Positions 11,896 to 23,800 of a stretch of DNA of 64,000 nt are shown here, one piece after another. The position numbers and the translations under genes were made by a program. Origin of the DNA: Rozella allomycis CSF55 (taxonomy: Eukaryota > Rozellomycota); assembly GCA_000442015.1 (NCBI GenBank), contig KE560959.1:1-64000 (forward strand), written 5' to 3'. How positions within the stretch are numbered: position 1 is the stretch's first letter; every line of letters begins with the position of its first letter. The notes beneath the pieces were generated by a model. It was given only the letters and a program-made list of their open reading frames with translations. It was not told the origin of the DNA and made no database searches.

Positions 11896-14800
11896 ATGGA
11901 GGACATTGGCAATAAGCTCACAGGAGCCCTAGCGAGTAATGAAGTTAAACTAAAAACCATAAAAAATGATAAAATAAATAGAAAAAACAAAAAAATAACT
12001 GAAGCTGTCGACAGCATTGACAAATCGCTTAGAGACATCAAGGCGAGCAAAAAGCCGACCAAGGCATCCAATTTGATAAAATTTAATACGGAAAAACAGC
12101 CAGCTCAATTGTCATCGGTGTATTTGAAAGAAATAACAATGTCATTGGAGGACAGGTTAGCCTTATGCGGCAAACAATCGTCTATCCCTGAGATTGTTGA
12201 ATTTGTTGATATTGGAGAAAATTCTTGCCACAAGGAAACACAAGTGCCTGTTGATCAGCCTTTATTTCATGCCACACCATCAAAAGTCGTCTTTCAAAAT
12301 TTTGACCCGTTCAAAAAATATGAAGCCATGTTAAGTTTTAGGAATAGAGATAAGGTTGCCAGAAGATTAAAGGTAGAGTCTTTGGAAAGCCCATATTTTT
12401 CTGTTGTTCCACTAAAGTCTGGACCACCAAACGGAAGTAGAGTCGCCCCAGGGATGGAAATATGTTACATTCTTCAATTTAAACCTGAAGTGAAAAGAGA
12501 TTACTTTTGTCAAGTTGTATGTGTTACTGATCGTGAAAAGTTTGTTATACCTGTTGAAGCCAAAGGAAGTCGTGGGATATTGGACTTTCAAAATGAAATT
12601 AACTTTAGTGAATGTCCAGTTAAGTTTGTTAGCAATCATACATTGTATGTTAGAAACATTGGAAATGCACCTGCAAGAGTTATTATTGAAGCCGAAGAAC
12701 CTTTTTCAATCAGTCCATATCAAACAACGGTGATGCCTCAGCAAGCCGTTCAGTTTGAAGTTTCATTCTATCCCCAAGTATATAAGCTTCAAATTTAAAA
12801 CATAGTCTATTGGAAAATATGAAAAGTATATTTCCATTCTTTATGACACTGGTGAAAGTGTTATTGTCAAAGCTGTTGGTTCTGCTGAAGATGTAGCCGT
12901 CGGAAGTGAATCTGATATGTTAGTCATGAACAATACCTACATAGGTCTTGCTTCATCTCAAAATGTTCGCCTTTATAACAGGTCAAGAATTGTGGTAAAA
13001 ACTATTGCATGATTTTATAGTCTCGTTATCAATGGAAGCAGTTTCAAGATATGCAATCTGAATTGGAATACAAAAGACGGCAAATTGCAGAATTGAAGAG
13101 TGATGAAAAAGAAGGTCTTGTAAGAATGAGTGCGACAGAAAACTCTGGAGAACACTCACTTTTGGCGAAAGTTTATGAAAACAAGAAGCGTGAAATTGAG
13201 GAAGATTCATTACTTTATAAGGATCCTATTGTACAAATAGAACCAGTCCAAGGTGAAATATGGCCTAATTCATTTATTGATCTAACCGTTGTGTTCCAGC
13301 CTTCCAAGGCTTCAAAATATGTGAAGAATTTGTATCTGGATATGTCGGGTCGTCAAGATAGAATACCACTTATTGTTAAGGGAGTGGGAATAGGACCTAA
13401 AGCCAAGTTTGATTTCGATGTTCTTGACATTGAAGTTGTCTTCATTAACTCATCTCACATATATGAGCTATTACTTCAAAACAAAGGTGGAATTGACGTT
13501 CATTATTCGTTTGTAAAGTCTAATACGGCTTTTGGATCTTGTTTCCGTTTTGAACCAGTAGAAGGTGTTGTTGATTTTGCAAAATCTCTGCCTATCAAGG
13601 TATATTTTGAGCCTGACAAACTTGGTCAATTTCTTGAAGACTTTTATTTGCAAATGAGAGTAAATATTATGGATGTAGCTTATTGTAGGGATCTGATGAA
13701 ACGGTTAAACTAACGATCAGAGGTAATGTCGTTGGACCCACGTTTGAGTTTAATCACAATATCATTAATTTTGGAGTTGTATCTTTTGGATTCCCGTATG
13801 AGAAGAAGTGTCTTTTGAAGAATACGTCTGAGATCTACATGGATTATTGGTTAAGTATAAGTCCCAATTTGGACGAGGAAATTTCCTTTCATCCTGCCAA
13901 AAGCAGTTCAATACCACCAGGAGGAACACAAGAGATAACTGTGAAAATTCTTTCAAAACAACAGATAAAATATAATGCAGATTTGATCGTAAATGTTGAA
14001 GGAGTTGGTGAAGACATCTACAGAGTTCCTATTACAGCGGAGTCAATTATTCCAAATGTAAAGAATGTATTAATTGTTTAATAGGTTATTTTGAAAGATG
14101 AGTCCATTGAGCTTGGTGATTGTTATTTAGATTTCCCATATGAAAGTGAAATCATTCTTGTTAATCAGACGAATCTTCCTGCACGTTACAATTTAGTTTC
14201 AGAGGCAGAGATTGAAGATAATATGTATCATTTCAAAGCTAAATCCACTTCCGGGATTATTCAACCTGATTCTTCTATAGCACTGGGTTTCGAAGTAGTG
14301 TACAAGCAACTTGGATCTATTCAATTTTCACTGTTCATAGCAACTATGGGCCAGGAGAGCCATCCATTAGAGCTTTTAATTTCTGCGTTTGCATGTGGTC
14401 CCAAAGTGTCAGTCCCGATAACCAAAGTTGATTTTGGAAAGGTCAATGTACTTTCTCCTGTGCATTCTACTATCCAATTGATAAATGAGTCATTAATTCC
14501 AGCCAATTTTATTTGTGATTTGGGAAATCCATATTCAGTTTTTCAAGTTGAACCATCACGTGGATGTTTGTTGCCCAATGAGAAGCTAGATGTTGCAATA
14601 ACAGCCTTTTTAGATGATAATCTCAAATTCCAGGATACTCTTAAAGTTGGTATTCAGAATGGTAGTGTGACAAATGTTGTTTTGACAGCCAAAGGAAATG
14701 GTTCAACTATTGTGTTTGATGAAGATATAAAGAGAATCAGTTTTAATGACATTTTTACAAACAAAGTTGCTAGACGCGAGTTTTCTTTGGTGAATCAAGG

Positions 14801-17800
14801 AAGAAGAGCGCAGATTCTTACATGGACAATGGAGGAAGTGAGAGGGGCTATGAAGGATGTGGTTTCAAAGGGATCTAGTTTGTTCTCTGTTATTCCAAAT
14901 AGATTTCAAGTTAATCCCGGGGAGCATAAAGATGTTGTTATTGAAGCGTTTTCAACTGTTGCTATTGATAATTGTAAGCAAATGATATTGTGCAGTTCAT
15001 CCATTGACAAAGATCCATCAAAGCATTTGATTCTTGCTACAGAAGTGAGTGCCACATTTGTAAGACCTCTAGTTCATTTATCTACCGAGAGAATATACTT
15101 TTATTCAGAGCAGGGTGTCAATTCCAAACCAGGTGTATTGTCTGAGCCACTTGTATTGAAGAATGTTTCATCGCTTCCATTAGTAGTGAGTATGACAACT
15201 GCATCGCCGTTTTCTATTCTCCCGTATAAATCTGAATATATTTTACTTCCGAAAGAAGAAGAGAAGCTAAAGGTGTGTTTTGATCCTAATTTTATTGATA
15301 CCAAAGAGTCTTATGAGCAGTCTGGCAAGATTTTTGTAGCTTACAAGGATCATCCACAGAAAGACACGATTGAATTGATGGGCAAAGTGTGCTATCCGAA
15401 TATCTCCGTTTCTGTGAGTTCTTTGGATCTTGGGTGTGTTGAGCCAGCTATTGAAGCTAGGAAAAAGTTTACAATAACTAATACTGGAGTATTGCCTGTT
15501 GAATATGACTGGTCGTTTGAAATTGAAGAGGATTATGAAATCAATCCATTTGACGTGTTGCCTTTGCGAGGTAGTTTACCGCCTGATGAGTCTATTGATA
15601 TTGAGATTAGTTTTAGTACATTGAAAGTTGGAGAGTTTAAGTCTGTTGCGGTTTGCACAATCAAGGGAGGACCTGTTTATAATATACCGATTTCTGTTGA
15701 GACTTCGAATGCTAGTTATGAATTTGATACAAAGATTGTAGATTTTGGAAAAGTGTTGTATCTTGATGTAGCCGAGAGAGTCCTTTGTTTGATTAACAAT
15801 GGAAGACTGCCACTTCCATATAAATGTTATTTTCCGAGGAACAGTACACTTCCATATAGGACATTGATTAACCCAGAGAGTGGCGTGTTGATGCCATTTA
15901 AAGTTCAGAAATTCTCTGTAAGATTTTGTCCATGTTTGCCTGATGTGATTAATGGTTATTTTCTTGTGCAAATAGCGAATGATGAGCCTGTGAAAATAGG
16001 AATACAGGGGCAAGGGATGTTTTCGTTTATGAGATTTAATTTGCCCGCGAGCAATTCTAATGAGTATAGTGGGTTTATGGATGAAGCCAAGGAGATATTG
16101 AAACGGGAGGGATTGGATGAGCCAGAGGAGCAGGAGATTGAGACTGAGGCGATCCGACTGATGGCCAAGATGAAGGTTCTGGAGGTTACTAAAAACCCTG
16201 ATTTTCAAAAGAGTGTGAATATGCATTTGACTAGTTTTGGCAAATCATTGAGAAAGAAGAATATGACAGAGACGTCTATGGAGGGGCTAGGATTGAGTAA
16301 TTTGAATTTTATTGATTATGTGTGTGATTTTGGGAATGTGATAAAGGGCACTAGCAGGAAGAGGGTGTTCAAGGTGACGAATCATGGACCGTTGCCAATG
16401 TCTTTTTCTATGGACAAGAGTGTGTTGAATGGAACTAATTTTGTAGTTGAGCCTGACAAGGTGCGAGCGTTGGGGTCTATGGAGTCTACAGAGATTACGA
16501 TATCGTTTGTATCAAAGTCTACTGTTGAGGGCAAGTCTGAGGTGAAGATACCGATATCTATTGGCAATGGAACGGGTGTTAATTTGATTATAAAGGCGAA
16601 TGTAGCTGTGCCTAGTATTGAAGTTGGCACGACTGAACTGAATTTTGGGGATATAATGTATGGCCAGAGAAGAAGGAAGAGTTTTGAGTTGAGTAATAAG
16701 CATCTGGTGCCTTGTGAGTGGAGTTGTAGTTTGGTGTATTATGAGGGATCAGCCAAACAAAGGAAGAGAAAGAATGATGCTAGTTTGAGTGATTTTGAGA
16801 TATTTCCAGAATCGGGGGTGCTGCAGCCGAATGAGAATTGCGAGGTTAGTGTTCAGTTGACGCCATCGAAGCCCAAGCGATACGAGTATGAGTTGCAGTT
16901 GAAGATTGGCAATAATCCAAAGCCATTTGTTATTCCGGTTACTGGACTGGCGTACAAATCCATGATAAAGATTGAGCCGAACAATTTAAAGTTGCCGCCA
17001 GTGTTGCCGTATTCAGAGGGTGTGAGTGCAATGTTTTCTATAGAGAATGTGACTAACCATGCGTGTGAGGTTGTGTTGTTGGAGTTTGATAAGCAGTATA
17101 GAGAGGAGGATGAGATTATGAAAAAGACTGGAATGTTTAAAGAGGGTCCGTTGTATTTTCCGCCAAGAAGGCTGGGTGAGGGACTACCGCAGGAGATTAT
17201 AGATTTGCTGCCTGTTGAAAAGTCGATGGAGAATGTTAGTTGTGGGCAGAATGATGGGGTGTTGTTGGAGGAGGAGATTGGGAGAGTGCGAACCATGTCG
17301 TTTAGTGTGTCTAGACAGAATTCAGTGAGCAAGGGGCCGTCGCCAGTGAATGTGATTATCCATGGGCCGCCGTTGTCTGGAAAGACGTTGCAAGCGAAGA
17401 AGATTGCGGAAGAGTATGGGTTGAAGCATATTCATTTTGATGATATTGTTGATGAGTTATTAGATCGAGACAAGGAGAACAGGGAGAAGGAGAACAGGGA
17501 GAGGGAGAAAGAGAAGGAGAGGGATAGAGAAAAGGAGAAGGAGAAAGACTTTAACAAAGACAAAGACTCCAATAAAGACTTTAATAAAGAATCCATTAAA
17601 GATGTTAATAAAGATTCCAATGTAAAATTTGAGGTTGATAAGTTGCATACGTCATCTTCTAATGTGATTGGAGGGAATGTAGAGTTGGGAGAAAAGATAT
17701 ATCAAGTGTTGAGAGGCATAAAGAGTGAGAATGTAGTTGAAGAGACGAGTGTAGAGTTGAATGAGGGATTCCAAGTGTGTGAGTATCCATTACCGTTTGA

Positions 17801-20800
17801 TTTGATTGTTGAGATTTTGAATTTCTATTTGCAAAAGAATGATTTGAGTTGCAGTGGATTTGTGTTTGATGGGTTTGATAGCAAGTATATTCAAAGGCCG
17901 ATTCAGTTGTTTAAGGAGATAATGAAGTTGATACCTGATAAGAAGAATACGCATTTGATTGTGTTGAATGTTAACAAGGAGACGATTATAGAGAGAAGAG
18001 AGTTGAGAAAGCAGATGATTATTAAGAATGAGAAGATGTTGTTGAAGGAGTTGGAGGTGTTGAGTGAAGAAGAGTATGAGAGGATGAGTGAGAGTGAGAA
18101 GAAGGAATTTGATAGTAAAATGAAGGGGATTAAGAAGAGAATTCAAGAAGCGATGAGCAACAAGCGAGAAGAGAAGAGAGACAGAGAAAGAGAAGATAAA
18201 AGAGATAAAGAGGAAAAGAGGGATGATAAACTTGATAAAGATAAAGAAAAGTTGCTGATAAAGAAGGATAAAGAAAAGAATAAAATAAAGAATAATAAAA
18301 ACTTGAATAAATCAAAGATTGAATTGGATCAAATTGAAAATTCACAATCTATAATATTTGAAGACAAGGTTGGCATTTCATATGAATTATTCTTAAAAGT
18401 GAAGCAAGAAATATTAGAATTTATTAAAGAAGTAGAAAAGAATAAACAACAAAACCAAATTAATGTAAATGAAAACAAAAAGAAAAAGGCAAATCATCAT
18501 GAAGCAGTTTCACCCTTTGAAGAAACGTTGAAGGAAGAATTAATGATAAATATTCATGAGATTGAAGGAAATAAAAATGAGAAATTGATTTATGAAGAAA
18601 TTAAAAGTTTTCTGCCGCAAATTCATTTGAAGGTTGTTGAAAGTGAAGAGATTGTGTTGCCAGGGTTTCAGCCTGTTGATTTATTGGAGCAATCTTATGG
18701 GTTTGTTTCTAGTGGTGATGAATATAAGATTGATAAATCATTTCAAGTTCAAATTGAAGAATTACAAGAAGAGGGAGATAAGGGTGATAAAGGAGTTGAG
18801 AGGGTTGAGAAGGGAGATAAAACACTAGATAAGACACTAGATAAAACAATAGAGAAAGCAGTAGACAAGACACTAGATAAATCACAAACACAAACACTGG
18901 AAAAGACTACGTTGAATACTATTGCTAATAATTCATTTCAGAATACAAAGATAATAGTTGAAGAATCCACAAGTGAAAAGTTTAGATGGATTTTCAAACC
19001 AAAAGAGAAAAAGAATTTCACGTTAAAGTTGTTTGCTAGTAACATTGGAAGTTTTGAACAAATATTCCATTTCAAAGTGAATGCCAACAAGGAAACATTT
19101 GATTTAAAAGTTGTTGGTGTTTGTGAATATTCCTTTATAAGTTTTGACTACAAGAAGCTATTCACTAAATGGAGAAAGAATAGAGAAGATTCATCAATCA
19201 TTCAAAAAGAATACATTCTGCAATCTAATACATTTGAATTTGGTCCATTATCTATTAATAAACCACGAGAGAAATCAATTGAAAGAAATCTGGATAACAG
19301 AGCGACTATAAAGATTTATAATCCATCAAATTCTATTGTTAAAATATTGTTTTGTTTTAGATATGATTTGAAGCAGGAATTATTTCAGTTGGAGCCAAAT
19401 CAAATGGAGTTGAAGCCGAAAGAAGAATTGGATTTGAATATTTGGGCGTTTCCTAAATCACCGGGAAAGTTTGATGATTCTTTGTTGTTTCTTATTAAAG
19501 ATAATCCTGAAGTGTTTTTTATTAAATTGACATGTTTTGGTGTCAAACCTGAACTAGAAGTTGACAAAAAGGTAAGAGTTTTAGAGGGAGGTTACAAATA
19601 GGTAATCAAAGTGTTTAAAGGTTACAAATAGGTAATCATAGTGTTTGAAGGTTAACAAAGGTAATTAATTCTCTTTAAGTCTCAACTAGGTAATTAATTC
19701 ATTTCACCTCTCAAATAGGTGGTTCAGTTTGATAGGTTATTGCTGCAAAAGGTTGATGTGAGAGAATTAAAGATTAGANCCACTATAATGTCTGCTGGAT
19801 GGAAACTAGTGGGACATGAATTGCTTGGTGAAGAATTTGAAGTGTTTCCTGTTGAAGGGGCAATTGAATATGGAAAAGAAGCGACTGTGCAAATTAAATT
19901 TAAAGCAATGAAACCAATTGTTATTAAAAGAGCATTAAGATTAGAAGTTTATGACTTGGAGAGAATAGGTAAATTAAGAGTTGTAAGGTTATATAGGTAA
20001 TTAACGAGTTGTAAGATTATACTAGGTGATGCTTACACTTCTTATTCAATGTAGGGAATCCGTTGCAGTCAGATAATATTATTGTTACTGCTGAAGCTTA
20101 TGACATTTCAGTTGACATTCACTTTCCTAAAGGATGTGAAGGTGGATTAGATTTTGGTGTATTAAAAGTATTTGAAGAAATGAAACAAACAATCACACTC
20201 AAAAATAAAGGTAACAAAGAGTATTTAGTTCTTTCTAGGTAAACTTAATTCTCTTTAATTCTTTCTAGGTAAAATTAAATCTTAAACTCTATGAAAGGGA
20301 AATATGAAACAGGGTTTAGATTTGTGTTTGATAAGGATCAAAGTGAATTCATAACAATTAATCCAACATCTGGACTATTAATTCCATCAGAGAAAACATA
20401 TCCAATCCAAGTCTTGTTTAAAGGAAACAGAGAAATCTATTTAAAAGATTGTTTGAATCTAAAGTGTTTAATAACAGAGCCATCAACCAATGAAACAATC
20501 GTCACAATTCCAATCAAAATAAACGCAAAATCTGTTTTCAGCAAATACTCTATAATCCCAACAAGAGATTTAAACTTTGGATCTCTAGTGTATGGCTCCA
20601 AGGGAAACAGACAAATAATCATTGAAAATTTGGGTGAATACGATTTCAAGTTTAGTTTGATTAGAGGTGAAATAGATTCCCTAGCTGCATTCCCCTTTCC
20701 ACGAACTGGCAGCAAAACTAGAATGAATGCGGGTGGATCGTTTATGAAGAAATCGCACAGACAGTCTTCAAATTCACCGCCGCCACTAAGATCTAATTAT

Positions 20801-23800
20801 CGCAAGGAAGGAATAAAGAATGAGTCGCAAGTTGTGTCGAGTCCTTTTTCATTTTCAGTGTCTAGTGGGTCTATATCGCCTGGCAGTCGACAAATTGTAA
20901 ATATTGAGTTTCATCCAGAGAATCCGGGGAATTTTGAAGAAATTATTAATATTGACATTTCTGACAAGGGTTCCAACAGCGAAGGTAACATATGAGATTT
21001 AGAAGTGAACATAGGTAATATATGAGATTAGTATTTAAAATAGGTAATAAAGAAGCTTTAAATGTGAACACAGGTAATTTTAATTGTTCCAACTAACTGC
21101 AAGGAAGCGAGTATAAATTGATGGGAGAGTGCTGCATGCCAGGTATTAATAATACAGACTATTCATCCATCTTTGAAGAAAATTCCGTTAGAAAGAGAAT
21201 AGATTCACTATTTAACCAATCGTTTGTTTACATTGAAGATGAAAAGGTGTTTCATTTTGGATCTTTTCTTGTTGGTCAAATTGTTCAGTCTAGAATAAAG
21301 ATTAGCAATCCATTCAAAGTTTCTTGTGAAGTTTTGATTAATGTTAAACCGAGAAGTAAATCTAAAAATGATAGCAATGATTTTGCATTTGATGTTGAGC
21401 CAAAGAAGATTTTATTGCCCAGTCATGAGCACAGGTAATCAATTGGTTATAAGGTATAATATAGGTAATCAAATGGTTTAAATGTAATTAAGGTAACTGT
21501 TTAATTCTCTTCATTATCATTAGGTAACTGTTTAATTCTTTCATTATCATTAGGTAACTGTTTAACCTTCTTTAATAATAGGTTTGTTACGTTGTCTTTT
21601 CATCCATTGGCTATTCAAACTTATCAAGGAATCTTTGAAGCATTGGTAGAGAATATTCCAGAATCAAAATCAAAATCATTATTGTTTGAATTGAGAGGAG
21701 AAGGTACTCTACCAAGAATAACAATAGAAAAACCAACTTTAAAATCCAAGAATGGAAATCNCAACGTTAAAATCCAAGAATGGAAATCCATTACTAAAAT
21801 TTAAGAAAACATTAATTGGAAATTTACAGCAAATGTCAATAATAATTAAAAATGATGGAATAATCCCATGCAAAATAAAATTTGAATTTATTTCTTCTGA
21901 ATTCACAGACTTTGAAATGGATCAACTAGTTCCACTGATCCAACTATCTCCAATGGAAATAAAAACATTCAATATCAAATTTAAACCAACAATTGTTAGA
22001 AAATATGAAAGTGAAATTAAACTAAAAGTTTATGATAATCATTTTGAAGATTCATACATCCAAATCCAAGCAGAAGGATACATGGATGACATTTCAGTTG
22101 AAGATTCATCCGATGACACTTGCAATGAAAATGAAATTGTGTTGAGAGATTGTTTGGTTGATAAGAAACGCATAGAGTCGTTTGTTCTTCGTAACAATAC
22201 TTCAAATTATATTAAATGCACGCTTGGTCAGTGTAATGAATTTGTTTTGAGTCCATCTGTTTTTCATATTAGGCCGAGAGATATTAAAAAGGTTTTTGTG
22301 CAATTTCATCCAAAGCAGCCTTGTAGAGTTTCTGCTGTTGTTAATTGTAGTTCTAGTAGGATAAAGTATAATGTTAATTTGCCTCCTGATTTTGAATGGG
22401 ACAACAGCAGAGATAGAGATAGAGATTTTACAAGAGAGATTAAAGACGTAAAAGAAGTGAGGTCTAAACAAGGCTTGAGTGAACCTTCTTATAGTGTTAT
22501 TGAAAATTCAAATTTTACTCTTCCACTTTCTATTCAAGCTATTTCTGATTATGGTGATTTTGAACTTGAAACAAATTCAATTCAATTTAAAACTACTTTA
22601 ATGTTTCAATCTAGAGTATTTTCATTTCCTATAAGAAATACTGGCAAAATTTCTATTCCATTTGAATTCTATTTCACTCTTGATGATTCCACAATGACTA
22701 ATTCTTCTACAATTAATTCAGCTGTGAATCCATTTACTGTTAATCCATCAAATGGAACTATTTTAGCTGGTGAATCTTTATTAATTACAATCAAATTCCA
22801 ACCAATAGAAGTTGATGATTATTCTCTCTTTCTTCATTTAAAATTATTAAATCTTTTACCTGGCAAATCTTATCCAATAATTCCAATAAGAGGAAAAAGT
22901 TTGAGACCACTTTGCCACTTTGAATTGGAAACTAAAGATTATTTATTCGACAGCATTCAAAATTTAAGTAATTCTTTGGATCCAAATACCCGGGTTATTG
23001 AAATTGAAACTATAGGAATTAAAAAAGTAAATTTACAGATTAGATCTATAATTTAGATTATTAAAAATTTTTATATTTTGAATCCAACTAGCATCACTTA
23101 TGACTTTGAATGGGTTAAAGAAGGAAACGAACAAGGCAAATTGAAATGTTTAACAAGGCAGGGAACAATTGTTGGTGGCAAAAAGAGTGAAATAATATTT
23201 GAATATTCACCCGACAATATCGATGTATTAGAAACATTTTGGAAATTTAAAATTCCATCTCAAAATATTCAAATTCCATTCATGATTTTATGTAGATCTT
23301 TGGAACCTTCAATCTACTTTGATAAAACAAGTGTTAATTTCAAATCTATTCTAGTTGATTGTCCAGTTAAGGAATCATTGAATCTTGTCAACCAAGAAAA
23401 CATTCCATTTTATTTTTCATTCAATGATATTCTAAATGAAAATTCATCTGTTATTCAAATCAATCCGAATTCTGGGTTCATTGCACCTAAATCTGAACAA
23501 ATTATCACTGTTATGTTTCAACCGAGATCTGAAAAGATTTATAATTACAATTTAATCTGTAACGTTAGAAAGAAACCAAATCCACTCGTTATCAATATTA
23601 AAGGGGAGGGGTACTTGATCCATGAAAAAGTTTACTGTCAGAATGTTGATAATTCGCTTTATTTACTTTCAAACTCTGATTTTAATTTAATTGATTTTGG
23701 TAGAGTGTTTTTAAATGCTAAAAGTTCTAAAAGAATCACAATCAAAAATGATGGCAGATTTCCTTTTGATTTCTCTTGGAAAATTAAAGGAAACAAATCT

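Noticed and set aside
13660-13688. Segment after LQMR read as coding
   Set aside because: The continuing frame leaves HYDIN homology and stops; removing 29 nt restores the next domain.
17432-18345. Minus-strand frames rich in Ser, Phe and Leu
   Set aside because: They are shadows of the Lys/Glu-rich HYDIN inserts on the plus strand.
19572-21581. CRISPR array or ordinary minisatellite as explanation of the 28-31 nt repeats
   Set aside because: Units lack a constant repeat with unique spacers, vary between arrays, lie only where HYDIN homology needs an intron, and each begins GT and ends AG at the exact unit edge.
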